Part shown: positions 1-12,020 of the stretch, in pieces
Numbering within the stretch: the first letter of the stretch is position 1
How the letters are laid out: every line of letters starts with the position of its first letter
From: Cylicocyclus nassatus
Lineage: Eukaryota > Nematoda > Chromadorea > Rhabditida > Strongylidae
Length of the DNA: 64,000 nt
Assembly (NCBI GenBank): GCA_958299035.1
Contig: CATQJL010000316.1
Coordinates: 33,483,441-33,547,440, forward strand
Reading direction: 5' to 3'
The notes under the pieces: model-generated
What the model was told of the DNA's origin: nothing
The model's database searches: none
Seen by the model: only the letters and a program-made list of their open reading frames with translations
Translations under genes and position numbers: made by a program

Positions 1-903
1 GATATCATGACAAGCATCAATTTTGCAGTTCATTCCAAAACTACCCCAACATCGCTTTACTTCTGCTTTGCTCTTAAGCGATACTGGTATAGGCTTTTCC
101 AGGCGTATAGCGGGCGTGACCCTGCAGACATTTGAACACGTTGAAAAAATTGTTGAACCTCCACTTCAGGCATTGGTTTTTACTCTCTAGCTACCAAAAG
201 CTGCCACGCGCATACCCTGGCAAACGACGGCAAAGCTCCGCCCGCTACACTGTGAGAAATCGACGATATAGTATCGATGTTATCTAGATGCTGCACTATT
301 TTACTACATTTCACATCCTAGCCAAACATTACAAGAGTTCCAAATTGACTTTTTGCAGAAACTAAATTAAAATTGGAAAGATGATTTTTTTCGAACTTCT
401 TAAACCAAGCATTGACTAACGTTCTTGAGTTGAGACATAACTACGGGTCAAATTGGAAAATGTCTTAGAGCATTAGTGTAGAGACTAAACTCCCTCAATT
501 AATGTCAGGCTGTTTGGAAATTGATGCAAGTTCCTTGAGCGATCGCTGCAGTGTAAATATGAAATTGTGGGAAACGTATCATTCGATAGGACAAAGTAAG
601 TTCCACACAAACGCGAGCGATTGCAAAAAGTTTGATCTTAGTAAAGTTTGAAATCAGAATTCGAAAAAAATCAGAATTCTGCCCAAAATATTGTGGACTT
701 CTGACTTGATCAGACATATGCTGTCGACATCAAACATCCATATGAACAGTACTGGCATTTCCACGGTTAGATGTTGAGAAAACACAAGTTGGTATGTCTT
801 AACGAATGCAATGCTGAGGTACTCTGTTAGGGTAAAGATTAGCCACTCCTTTACCTGGTGTGTAGGGGGTACATAAGTCTTACTCTAATATATTTCATAC
901 AAG
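1..903. other. No gene recognised
   Basis: AT-rich sequence with only short ORFs lacking coding character. No repeat ends or RNA motifs were recognised. Confidence 0.4.
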
Positions 904-1627
904 TTAGGGCCGCATGTATTAACATCCCCGCGGGAAGGGAATCGCAGCTTAAAAGAAAGCTTTATATTTCAAAACTCCAGATACCTGGATTTCACGTTGT
1001 GTACCTATCCGTGAGTATTCCTACTACCCTTCACTGTAAACATGTTGAATAGGAGCGAGAAGCTGTGCGAACCGCATTTTTCAGCTTTAGTACGATACCT
1101 GATGATCCCCCGCGCTTTTCTCTAAAGTCATTTTTCTTTTTCCGAAGCTAACGGAAAACCTCCAAAGTTGTGCATATTATCTAAAGCGACAGTGCTAAGC
1201 ATGTTGCTGATAAGAACAAATGATGCTTTGAAGTCATGAAATTTTTGATGATCCACAGGTCGAAATTTGAGGTTTACCGAAAGATTCGACTTTTTAAAAA
1301 CTCATTTGTTCTCATCAGCAACACGCTTAGCACTGGCGTGTTAGATGTTCAGTACTTTGGAACTTTGGAAGGTTTACGTTAACTTCGAAGAAAGAAAAAT
1401 GATTTTAAAGAAAAGCGCCGGGGATCATCAGGGATCATACAATAGCTGGAAAATGCGGTTCATACAGCTTATCGCTCTTGTTCAACATGTTCATAGTGAA
1501 GGGTAGTAGGAATACTTACGGATTGGAACACAATGTGAAATCCAGGTATCTGAAGTTTCGAAATATAAAGCTTTCTTTTAAGCTGCCATCCCCTCCCCAG
1601 CGGGGAGGTTAGTGCATGCGGCCCTTA
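904..1627. mobile_element. PIF/Harbinger-like foldback MITE
   Basis: The element at 907-1624 begins GGGCCGCATG and ends CATGCGGCCC, and it is flanked by TTA at 904-906 and 1625-1627. Its two halves are imperfect inverted copies of roughly 340 bases, for example GCTTAAAAGAAAGC on the left and its complement near 1570-1583. A TTA target duplication with termini starting GGGCC is the known signature of PIF/Harbinger elements. There is no transposase, so it is non-autonomous. The family assignment is inferred from the ends only. A fragment near 47345-47430 shares the CATCCCCGCTGAG-type subterminal sequence. Confidence 0.7.
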
Positions 1628-3280
1628 TTTACAAAAGAGGAAAGGGAAACGGGGAAGAGAAGAACCGGATACGGATACCCCAGGCGGACGAAGGTCACGC
1701 CAGAGGTTGGCTATCTTGGGCCAAATTCCTTGCTGAGCAGCACCTGAGGATCAGATTCACCCAAACAAAGGTAATTCTATACTACAAACCTTTGGAAGTA
1801 CAATCATAGTTTCTCAGCTTCCGAGGCTAGTTTCGGAGAGATTTCAAATCACCATAAAAGCCAAGCAACATTTTCGCATTTCTGGCCCATTTTTAATTTC
1901 TATAGTAAGTTCCAACTCATTGTCAGTTTAGGCGGAAATTGGACTGGTGGGAGTTCGCTTCGCAGCGATTCGCGCCTCTTTGCAGTCTGCGTCTCTTCAT
2001 TCTAATCTATTTCGCTGAGCCATTGGTGAGGATGCGCTGCTCCACTAGTTTCGCCTACTCCGGGTTGAAAAAGACTATAATAATTTGTTAACCATTGTAA
2101 AAATGCAGCAAGTGTACATATCTCTGATGTAAGAGTATGCGTGATCAACTTAGAGGAACTAAAACGTAACGAGACTCCTTCTTGAATCTTTATATATTTT
2201 CCCACTATAAATGCTCAACAAAATCCCATCCACCCATCTTCACATTTGCGATTGTCATACATCTTATACATCAAAATAAGGATCTTCTATAAAGCAGAAA
2301 CTGAAAATAAACCTCTTGGTTCCTGGACGGGTCCAGATCTACGATTATACTATATTTGTGCCGCTTATGTTCTAATGCTGCTTTATACACCCACTGTTTT
2401 CAAAATACTTCTCACTCAAATAGCTCCTCTAATGCCTCTTTTTCGCGCTGTACATCTTGACACTAAGCCAAATCTTTTGTACTATGTACTGCTTTTGATA
2501 GTACGCTCTAACAAGCCGTGAATGAACGCTGTTAGGAGCCTATTATTTACATGGTCTGATCTTGCAAACGAAGCAATCGTAAAAAGAAGATATACAAGGA
2601 GCCATGTCTACACTTTGTTACTTCAAATCACCAAAAGTCCTGCGTGGTAACATAAGGATGTTGTTGGGCGCGGAAACTGCAAAAGAAAATGCTGAAACCT
2701 AATATGATCGATATCGGACACTGCTGAGCGTAAAAAGTTGATTCACTTTGCCAAATTACATTGCGAAGCAAAACTTTTAGAGAAATTAGTTCCACTTGAT
2801 AAAGCAAGTGATTAAAGAATCAATAAAGGCCGTTTTTTTACAACATGCAACATTATTTAACTCTTAACTAAGGTAAGCTACGTTACTATTGCATAGCTAT
2901 AGAGCAACAGTGGTGTACAGCATATAACTATCCATTTTTGAGTATTTTTACCGCACTTTACTATGAAGATACGAAAAAAAGGTAATTGTTTAGCCTTGTT
3001 TCCCAGTTTTTTATTCAATTCCTACACTATCCCCGATAGGCAACAATTTTCCTTGAAATTTTCTTTCTTTGCAGTTGATGAAAGCAATGCAGCAAGCAAG
3101 CAGCAAAGCGATATCTACTAATTATTCTCCCTCCAGTGCTAAGCATGTCTATAATAAAAACAAATAATTCAAATAATTATAATGTTGTTGTTTCAAATAT
3201 AAACCACATTTCGACTTGAGGTTCTTCGAAATTTGAGTAAAATAAGAACAAATGAAGTTTTGAAGTAGCAAAAGCTGCTG
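1628..3280. other. No gene recognised
   Basis: Short ORFs on both strands lack domains, splice context or biased composition. I see no repeat ends or RNA genes. Confidence 0.4.
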
Positions 3281-3766
3281 GCGAGAAAATGGTCAAAACT
3301 TAACCTAGCATTCCAAACAAGCTATATATCTTCAAACTCGTCTTAACACGATATATGTCTTTAATCTGCCAAGCGACTAATTGGAAAAAGTTATGAGCGT
3401 GTGGATATGAGAAATTCTTTGAGTTTTGACGGATTTATTTCCTTGACGGGCAGCCCGATGGCACGGATTTACAGTGAGAATGATAATTTTAAATACAATA
3501 GAGAAGCACATTAAATAAAAACCTAAATAAGCGTTTTTGGAACGTACTCCGTGGAACATGCGGAACGGGTCACCTCACAAATCACTGGAACATGCGAAAC
3601 AGAACACTTGACAAATCACACATTCGCATTCACTCATGACTCTTCGCAAATAGCCGCTTGGCAGATAGTTCACATATATTTGGATTAGGGTTTCGAGACG
3701 AGTCCGACGATACACATCATGTTTGGTATGGCTGGGTTAAGTTCTGACCATTCTCGGCTAAGCAGG
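3281..3766. repeat. Foldback repeat, copy 1
   Basis: The sequence begins GAGAAAATGGTCAAAACTTAACC and closes with GGGTTAAGTTCTGACCATTCTC, an imperfect inversion of the start. Internal segments ('atctgccaagcg', 'acacttgacaaatc', 'cggatttacagtg') recur in the copies at 3762-4211 and 54690-55165, so this is a dispersed palindromic MITE family. The superfamily is unknown and no transposase is present. Confidence 0.6.
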
Positions 3767-4211
3767 GGATGGTCAGAACTTGACTCAACCATACCAAACA
3801 TGCTGTATATCAACGGACTCGTGTTGAAGCGCTGATTAAAATATGCTTATTTTCCGCCAAGCGGCTATCTGGGAGGAGTTGAGAGCGTTTAAAGTGCGAT
3901 TTGTCAAGTGTCCTGTGGCGCATATTCCACGAAATAGGTTTCAAAAGCGATAATTTAGGTTTTTAGTGGAATCTCTTTCATGTAATTAAAATAATTGTAA
4001 CCATTGTAAATCTGCGCCATCAGACTGCCTTTGAAAAAATATATGTCGAAACTCGAAAAATTTTATCATGTCGAACGCTTATAACTCCTCCTAGATAGAC
4101 ACTTGGCAGATGCAAACGTATAATTGAAATCAACGTATTAAAACGAGTCGACGATATACACCTCGTTTGGAATGGCTGGGTTAAGTGCTGACCATTTCCA
4201 CGTTAGCATTG
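3762..4211. repeat. Foldback repeat, copy 2 abutting copy 1
   Basis: It starts GCAGGGGATGGTCAGAACTTGAC directly after copy 1 and ends GGGTTAAGTGCTGACCATTTCC. The same internal blocks occur as in copy 1. The tail-to-head contact of two copies suggests insertion of one beside or into the other's terminus. Confidence 0.55.
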
Positions 4212-4425
4212 TAGACAAGCAGTAGGACAATGAGATGGTCAACTTCAAAGGAAACAGATATTTTCGAAAAAAAAGCTGGCCGTTAAGAACCATACAAAAG
4301 GCTGAAAAACAGTGCGCTAGGAATGTAAGATACATTTAGCGCTTACACAATAAGTTTTCCAATTTCCCGCTAATTTTGTGACTGTGATGGTCTATTACTT
4401 ACTTAGATACTTAGATGGCCCGGCT

Positions 4426-6480
4426 TCACGTGACGTGCGGGCCCCAGCTCAGAAGTTTCCATTTCTCCCTGTCCCTCGCTTCTAACATCCACGATCGTCT
4501 TGGCTGACGTCGGGGGCTGCATCCACGAGTTCCAGGGGCGAGAATCGTATCCAGCTGATTTCTCAGCTGGTCCATCCGTTCCACGAACACGTCTGCCCAT
4601 CTCGTTGGTGGTCTTCCTCGGAGACGTTTTGCTTCGCGAGGAATCCACTCCGATGTTCTTAATGTCCATCTGTCGTCTGTTCTTCTCATGATGTGACCGG
4701 CTGATCGGTGTTTCGCTTTCGCAACGTATTCCGCTGGGTCACGAAGACGGGACATTCTCCTCATATCCGTACTGCGAAGTCCGACTAGATGTTGCTTGTG
4801 TCGGGTTATCTGCAGAAGACTACGCTCTAGCGCTCTGTGGGTGGTCCTTAAAGCTTTCGACATGGCTATGGTGTCGGCCCAAGTCTCAGCTGCGTAGCAG
4901 AGCGCTGGGAGAACGGTTGAGTCGAACAGGTGGGCACGAAGCTCCGGGTCCGTCAGTTGGTCGGTGGCTTCCTTCAGAGGCCCGAAGGCGGCCCAGGCTG
5001 CTCTTCTTCTCCTGTTAAGTTCTTCCTTCAAGTCGTTCTCCATGTTCATCGAACGTCCGAGATGCACGTAAGAAGACGTCTCCGTGATAGGGGTGCCTTC
5101 CAATTCCATTTCTGCATCTTCGCAAAGGGCGTTCTTCATGAACTGAGTCTTCTTCCGATTGATTCGCAATCCGATCTTCTTCCCTACTTCGTTCAGTTCC
5201 TTCAGCATCGTCTCTGCTTCAGTGATACTGCTCGAAAAGAGAACGATGTCGTCCGCAAAACGAAGGTTCGACAGGAATCTCCCATCAACTCGTATGCCTC
5301 TCTCGTCCCAGTCCAGTGACTTCATCACCCACTGCAAGGCCGCGGTGAACAGCTTCGGCGAAATTGTGTCGCCTTGTCGAACCCCCTTCCCAATTGGGAT
5401 GGTCAGGGGGCGATGGAATAGCTGCATAGCCGTTGTACAGTCCTTGTAACAGTCGGCTAACGTCCTCACGTAAGCTGGGTCTACTCCTTGATCGACTAGC
5501 GCAGAAAGGATGGCGTTGGTTTCGACGCTGTCAAAGGCTTTCTCGTAGTCGACAAAGGTTAGGACGAGAGGCAGTCAGTATTCCCGGCACTTCTATGACC
5601 CTCGAAACCGTCTGGATGTGGTCCATGCAGCTGAATCCTTTGCGAAATCCAGCTTGCTCTTGGGGTTGGGCTTCATCCAGTGTCCTAGATATGCGAGCGA
5701 GGATAATCTTCGTGAAAAGCTTGTACAGCACACTCAGCAGGCATATTGGACGGTAGTTCCGAAGATCTTCCCGTTCACCCTTCTTGAAAAGAAGGACGGT
5801 TCTTGATGTTCTCCACTGGTCGGGAATCCTTTCCTTCTGAAGGTAAGTTGTTAGGTGCGACGCGAGGATCTTGTGTAGACGTTGTCCTCCAGCTCGCAGA
5901 AATTCGACGGAAAGATGATCCTGGAGCCGTGGACGTCTTCATGGTCTGAATCGCTGTGCGCACTTCAGCAGGTAGAACTCGTGGTGGTACTTCTCCAGTG
6001 GGAACAACGGGCATCGGCATGGGTGTTGATGAACGGAAGAGGTTGGTATAGAAGTTCTTCGCGATAGATTCCATCTTGTATCGGGAAGAAGTCAGAGTCC
6101 CGTCTTCGTTCAATATTGCAGCCAGCAGTACGCGATATTCACAGAGGTCCCTTCGGCACTTCTTAAGACTTCGTCTTCCTTCGGCTGCTTCGAGTATCTT
6201 GGCTTGCCTGTACTTCCTGAGATCCTCCTGCAAAGCTGTTCTGCAACTGGCGTTGGCTATCAGTCGCTCGAGATGGGTTGCATTCGGATCCTGCCTCAGA
6301 AATCTTCTTCTTTCAAGCATTTCCTTGGTGGTCTTCGAAACGCGTTCAACATACTTCTCGGAAGTCACTGAGGCGCACTCTCCGCAGGCTCGCAATCCTT
6401 TCAGAAGCCGGTCGTAGTCGTACGTTGGGTCCTCCTCTATGGGCCAGTCACAACTTGATATGAGCTCTTCCAGCCTGTTA
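4426..6480 (-). pseudogene. RTE reverse transcriptase, frameshifted
   Basis: A linker segment (6395-5775), rich in charged residues, ends at TSTAPGS, just where RTE proteins enter the RT fingers. The frame shifts near 5905. Segment 5731-5531 contains EQAGFRKGFSCMDHIQTV (RT motif 2a region) and shifts again near 5575. The longest segment, 5469-4426 (347 residues), carries GVRQGDTISPKLF and the catalytic LRFADDIVLFS box, followed by the thumb and the Cys/His-poor RTE C-terminus ending LLSWGPHVT. At least three frame breaks are needed to read through, so it is scored as a pseudogene. Homology to nematode RTE proteins is clear from the motifs. Confidence 0.9.
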
Positions 6481-6483
6481 CCG

Positions 6484-7327
6484 TCATAAACGACATTCTT
6501 CCTTCTTGCGGCACTGTGGCAGACCTTCTTTTCCAGCCTTCGACTGAATCGTACCTTCGCTCGAAGGAGGCGGTGATCGGAGCCACTGCAGAAGGATGGA
6601 ACTACTTAGATATCGAGCAAGCTCCACCTTCGGTTGGTGAGAATGTGGTCGATCTTCGCGTGGGTCGTTCCGTTGGGCGATTCCCATGTCCACCGGCGAT
6701 GTTCTTTCTTCATAAAGATGGAATTTCTATGGAAAAGTCGTGCGGCGGAGAGAAGCCCAACAAGACGGTTGCCGTTTTCGTTCCGGAGCCCATATCCAAA
6801 CTTCCCGATCCTATATTCCTTTTCCAGTGGCATCCCGATTTCGCGTTGAAGTCGCCCACAACAAACTTATAAAAGGACTTCTCGTTGCGGACGACCTCCT
6901 CCACATCTTCATAGAGAGCATCTAGTTCTGACTCGTCAGCTGCTGATGTTGGAGAATAGCAGTTGATGATGCTGATGGTCTTCTGATGTGGAGGTCGTAG
7001 TCGTAGGATGTCTAGTCGAGGTGATAGGATCTCGTGCGAATCGACAAGATGGACGATAGATGGGTGGACGCCAAAGCCGACGCCTCCCACGTTTCGTGAT
7101 GGAACCTTTTCACCACGAATGATGAGGGTCCCATCACTCATCTGTCGCACGTCCTTCTTCCTGGACTTCGTTTCCTGCAGAGCGATGATGTGGTACTTGA
7201 TGTGCTCTGCAGCGTCGAGAAGAGCGTGGAGGTCGGCGTTTGTGGATACTGTCCTGGCGTTGTAGGTGCAGAGCATGAGGCAGTCTCCATGGCGTGTCGT
7301 CCGGGCAGACGTGTCGTTTTTGTCCAA
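6484..7327 (-). pseudogene. RTE endonuclease domain, frameshifted
   Basis: The first open segment (7327-6710) holds endonuclease/exonuclease/phosphatase landmarks: LCTYNARTV near the start, IIALQETK (catalytic Glu), INCYSPT and VVGDFNAK (catalytic Asp-Asn). Directly after GDFNAK the frame breaks near 6838, at a run of three T where four would restore it. The continuation lies in another frame (6833-6606), with WTWESPNGTTHAKIDHIL carrying the terminal Asp-His pair. A third frame (6693-6484) overlaps the link to the RT. The known role of this domain is nicking target DNA for target-primed reverse transcription. The break at a homopolymer could be decay or a sequencing error. Confidence 0.85.
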
Positions 7328-7697
7328 TCCGAAAGGCGCCCTGAGTACCCTGACATCGTTCTTGCTACCACCCGGCGCCGTAGGCGGGATACGATGTGCA
7401 GTGTTTCTTTCTAATCTTCTAACTGGAGGAGTAATATGAATTTTCCCCTACAAGAGGTGGCTTACTAGGCCTACTCTTGACTTCCACGAGGCGATCGCTG
7501 ACCCCGGGCTTGGAGCGGGGAGGGACCCCTAGCGACCAGAAGAAGCCAGACGGCGGAGGATCTGGCGTGGCCAGTTCTTAGCTAGGCATCCGGCTGAAAC
7601 CGGAAACGTCGAACTCCTTCACAACTTGGGAGGCCCTACCAGAGTATACACTCGGCTGTGCATCGCAGTTCGACACCCAGTGTCACCCCCACGCCAC

Positions 7698-9256
7698 GAT
7701 GAGGCGACCGACCATTGTGGTAGGTGGTCTATTAAGTATTCTGAATTGCGCAAAATTGACTGCTACGCGCAAATACCTAGAAATTAGCACAATTTTTAGC
7801 CGCAAAAATTCGCAGACAATAGAGCACAACCTCTATTGTTGTGCGCAATATAGCCAAAAGTTGTGCGTATTCAATCATTAAGTCTGTGTTACCTTGCCTA
7901 TGCTCTTGCTAAGAGCTGAGGAAACTTGGAAAGTCAGAAAAGTGATTTTTTTGGAAGGTTGGCCATACAAACATAACTGTCATTTTTTGATATCGAAAAA
8001 CTTCATCTATCTGATATGTGAGAATAGAGGCTTATAGCTACCTCTCAAAAAAACTGCTGAATAGGTGCTACTTGAATTGTTATAGAATTTCGAATATGTT
8101 AAATCGAACTTATTTTATTAGCCAACCTAATATTTTCAAAACTGAAAATTGTTGAACCACTGATTTACGCATGCAAGTATGCATAATTTTTCAAACTGCG
8201 TGTTTCACAAGAATCTGTGCTAAAATTCTTATCGTTATCTTACCGCAGCGAAAGGCTCCGTCATTTGCTCTATGCTGTAAATCTAACAAGTCTTGCAAGG
8301 CTGAGCCACTCTACACATTGGTACATTGAGATCAAGAGTGGATATCAAGGCAAGAGAGATATTAGCGATCAAACAGTGCGTACATTTTTGGAGCACCCTG
8401 TATATAACGGTGACCCCACCATGTATGGCAACTTGACTGCTGATAAGTCTCTTGAAACAATAGCTTTCCCAGCCTTAACACTGAGGCTGGTTTTAACTTA
8501 GATTCACAGTAAAAAAAAGTTGATAGTCCATCTTTTTTTGTTAGCGTATACGAAAGGACCCTCTAGCACATTATCATCATAACAAAGCTGTTAATTAAGC
8601 AAAAATTCAAAATTTCAAGAAGTTTGTAACGGGATTTTTTGGATCCACTTTTTGGAATCTATTGGATAACTTTTTAGATGATTTGAGCGGTTTATAGCGG
8701 TTTAAAAGAGCTTTTTGATAATCAATGGAACTGCTGTCATAGTGCCTGTCGTAACAACTGATTAAAGATCATGATGGAGCCAAAGTTTATTCATGGATAT
8801 AGCAAGATTAATTAAAATGGTAACAAAGTTTCCAGCTTTCTAAAAAATAACTTGGGAGAAAGCTCTCATCACCACGGTAGTGAAGATGTATGAGTGATCT
8901 ATTTTCTATAATAAAAAGGTATAGAAAGTCTGCTATATCCGAAGATTAGCGAAAACTGATAAAACTAGAGGGTTAGTAGCTGGATACTTCTCTTGAAGCC
9001 CTGTATGTATAAAATCAATATCGATCATACAGCAAACACATAAAAGACGAAACGTGAAAGAACACATTACTCTTTCAGATAATTACGAAAATGAAAATCG
9101 CCTGTAGTAAGTCTCTTTGCAGATGAATTGGGCAGGGCACGGTAACGTTACATATAAAAAGAAATTCGTTAGCATCACATGACTAACCATGAACTTTTGG
9201 CACCTAAGCTAACAGAAATGTTGGTGGAAGATTTTCCAAAGAAAAACCTCGAACAG
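7698..9256. other. No gene; includes a mariner-like fragment
   Basis: No convincing coding sequence is present. About 8250-8400 resembles the right half of the CAGGGTGTCCC-type element at 19077-19758: 'gcaaatcta'-like blocks, then 'gatcaaacagtgcgtacat', then CACCCTG at 8394-8400 followed by TA. The left half was not recognised. Confidence 0.4.
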
Positions 9257-9500
9257 CCTAAGACCTCAGGCAAAGTTCACGCGACTTCGTCGTCGCTATT
9301 CATCGCGACAAGGCAACTGTAACAATATCATTGCATGACAATCTTCTTGCATTTCGCTTGTGACAGTTTTCCAACAAGACTAACTATCACAACCGAGATG
9401 CAAGATGTCGACATGCAATGGACATTTGTCTTGTCGGGATCAAATCGCGACGACGAAATCGCGCGATTTGATCCCGACTGCCCGAGCTGTCCAAGGCCTA
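9257..9500. repeat. Short foldback repeat with CGCGATTT arms
   Basis: It starts CCTAAGACCTCAGGCAAAG and ends CTGTCCAAGGCCTA. The inner arms pair GTTCACGCGACTT-type sequence with GCGCGATTTGATCCCGA-type sequence, and the centre carries 'gcaagatgtc'-like inversions. A relative lies at 16787-17021. It is probably a MITE of unknown superfamily. Confidence 0.5.
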
Positions 9501-10320
9501 AAAGGAATTACAGCCTTCGAATGTAGCTACTAATGAGAGGAGACATTAAATATTTTCTCATCAACATGAGGAATGAGGAAATATTTGCATGAGGGAAACA
9601 TATAACAGTAGTATGTTTTTGATGTGGCTCCAGATCGGTAAGTTTTTCGCGGTGTGCTTGGTTCTGATTACTGTATGTCAAGCGCTTTTCCAAAAAAAAA
9701 CTTTCACTTCGGTAATTAAGTTTTCATTAAAAGCTGAAGCGTGCCAGATATCACAAAATATTTCAGCTAAAATCTGACATAATTTTAAAAACCACTTTTA
9801 TGCTGTCAGAAGCGCAAGTTTGAAAAACAAAAGCCGAAACGATTAGCCGCTATATCTATCGGAGCTTCAACCAATTGTTTGTTAAAGCAGATTGACTTTT
9901 GGAGCTTTTGAAAGCGAAAAGTGCAGTGATCGCTTCTATTTGAGTAGGATGACAGGCCGTAGGTGTTGCAAATGTGTCATATTTCGGGATTTAATTTACA
10001 AAAAAATTTGAGAGTCAACGAATGCGATAGTGGTCAGAAAAACCAGGTGGCTTTGTCCAGCTTTCAAAGAGGACTTTTTCGAATTTTTTTCATTTTTCTC
10101 CGTTCAAATTCAGCAAGACTGGAAGCCGTTTTAAGGAGTCATGGTAGGTTGACATGAGCACAATACAGCAAAGTTTCAGACAGATTCATTGACAAGAACA
10201 AAAATTACGACGATTTCTAGAGTGGCTGTATAATTATGTCCAGCACTGTATAATTGGGGATTCACAACGTTATAAAACTAATGTAGTCATCGAAGCTTCT
10301 AGTAAGAGTAAGGCTTCCAG

Positions 10321-10632
10321 GCAACGGCGTGGATATGCGTATAGTTATGGACCCGGTTACGGATATGGATATAGTTACGGGAGTGGATATTCCTACGGTA
10401 CATCCTACCCAGGATATGGATACAGTGTACCGTATATGGGATATGGATATGGTGCATCTTATCCGGTCAGAACCGCACACTGAAATTTCGGTGTAATCTA
10501 TATTACTTGCAGGTTGCTCAAACAGTCGTCGTTCATCATCTGCCTCCACCGCCACCTCCTCCTCCACCACCTCCTATGTATTATGTGCATCACGTTTACC
10601 ACGTTCCTTATATGTCTTTTATGCCTTACTGA
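10321..10632 (+). CDS. P1: Tyr/Gly- and Pro-rich secreted-type protein, first exon not found
   Basis: Two exons are supported. The first, 10321-10465, follows the acceptor 'ggcttccag'. The intron at 10466-10512 runs gtcaga...ttgcag in phase 0. The last exon, 10513-10632, ends in TGA. The product starts R-QRRG and has a repeated YGYGYSYGSGYSYG-like segment reaching SVPYMGYGYGASYP. It then reads VAQTVVVHHL, eleven prolines and a tail rich in Tyr and His (MYYVHHVYHVPY). The acceptor phase and the RQRR opening match P2-P4, so a signal-peptide exon is expected upstream, but none was found in the preceding 10 kb. Gly/Tyr-rich composition recalls nematode caenacin/NLP peptides, but no homology can be claimed. 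Function is unknown. Confidence 0.7.
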
Positions 10633-11521
10633 TGCGATGCCTACCTGTCTGATGTGAGAGCGCTTAAGATATTGATTTCTTTTCTTCACTGTCATTCAAC
10701 AAACATTTCATATAGTAGTGATAGAAGTAATTTCGTCAAAAAGATGTTTCCCAACTTCAGCAATCGCGGTTTCATTATCTGCTGGTGAGCTAGTAATACC
10801 AGTAATTTTGTTTCTACTTAAGTAACGGCATTGAAATTGCGGTATAGAAGTCGAAGATAAATGAGCAGGTAATCTAGATGTATACTAAGATTTGGAATAG
10901 TGCGCACTGAATTTCCTTTGCAGTATTAGGTTGGAAACTAAGTTTTCCAACTTACTAAATAATCACGCTCTCATTATATATGAAGCACTCAAATTTTGTC
11001 AACATGTTGCTTATCATGTAGCTACGCATAGCTGCTTTTCCGCCAAATTCTAAAGTCCCAGTAAGATTACGGTAGGTATATGGCATGAAGGGGAATTGTA
11101 AATTATTACGGACTTGGCTGAAACTTTGCGCAGGGGGGGGGGGTGATCCGACATGCTGATTACGAATAACATGCTGAATTTGCATGGTAAGGGTTTTTTG
11201 TGAGATTACCGGTGTTACGGTATGTGGCCTCACCTTAAATAATACAAAAGACTCTAGAGTTGTATGACTGTTAAGTAAATTCTTTTGACTTAATATGATA
11301 TTCGACTTTTGAGTTAAAGTTGTGTAGCAGGTCGAATAATCTTACTATGTAAAGTCTCCGCGGACGGCTTTGGCTTTTGGTTTCCACTCCTTAGTCACTG
11401 GTGGTCCCCAACAGCCTTACGTACTTCAACTTCGTAAGGGCGCTAGAACTCTAATTCTCTTTCCACTCTATTCCTTTCCTACTGAGCCAAATAAGTCCAC
11501 CTCAAGCAATAATTCACATAC
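10633..11521. other. No gene recognised
   Basis: Sequence downstream of P1 up to the Penelope inverted pair. It has a C/G homopolymer near 11131-11140 and no supported feature. Confidence 0.4.
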
Positions 11522-11578
11522 AATCTCCAATTTTGTTTGTGCCGAACAGGTTTGTTATGGTGGTATCTTTATTTGAAT

Positions 11579-11617
11579 GGCCTAACGTTTCGGCGCGTTC
11601 GCCGTCCTCAGAGGCCT
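11579..11617 (-). ncRNA. Hammerhead-ribozyme-like motif (left Penelope copy)
   Basis: On the minus strand it reads a stem I arm GGCCT, CTGAGGA (complement of 11605-11611), a GGCG...CGCC stem II hairpin, GAAA (complement of 11588-11591), the short palindrome ACGT, then T and the returning stem I arm AGGCC. Penelope-like elements are known to carry minimal hammerheads with a very short stem III, which are thought to act as dimers. One unpaired C precedes stem II, so activity is uncertain. Confidence 0.65.
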
Positions 11618-12020
11618 AAAAACGGGACAAAGCATCATCCATGGCACCAGACCATCAAATGTCTCTTCTAGCTTAGCTAGTTTCGACCTCTTTCCTAGTT
11701 CCGCAAAAATCCTCAAAAACCGCAATGAACCAACCGTTTACACCACCGCTATGTGATGTGTCCGCGCCGGAAGAATATGACAGTACGACCGGAAATATGT
11801 GACAGAAGCGGACAATTGAGTATACTCTGATGGGCAGATAGAGAGTTATCTACGAAAGGCGGATAAAGTCTGCCTACCATCTATAGCTTACATAGTGCTA
11901 CGAACGGCAGGAATTCGGTAGTGATGGACAAGCACTCGTTCTTGTTGTTCATTTCTGGACTCTTTGCCGAGATCCAGAATGCCTCCAACACCTTTCTAGC
12001 CGAGATCTCGTTCTCGTGTG

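Larger units (their letters stand above)
4390..7697 (-). mobile_element. RTE-type non-LTR retrotransposon, degenerate
   Basis: On the minus strand there is a GC-richer 5' leader (7697 down to about 7328), then an apurinic endonuclease region, a reverse transcriptase region and a short 3' end finishing in repeated TAAG-like units (4395-4415). This is the compact layout of the RTE clade, well known in nematodes. The element is much richer in GC than its surroundings. Several frameshifts break the ORF, so it is not active as assembled. The exact 5' end and the target duplication were not resolved; 7697 is approximate. Confidence 0.85.

Noticed and set aside
4403..7414. Plus-strand and alternate-frame ORFs across the RTE
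   Set aside because: Antisense and frame shadows of the retrotransposon, which is GC-rich and low in stops.
9589..9777. Possible P1 signal-peptide exon (MFLMWLQIG...)
   Set aside because: Hydrophobic, but it lacks the family's ...I-AG|GT end, the phase and the upstream TGGATTYGCC element.
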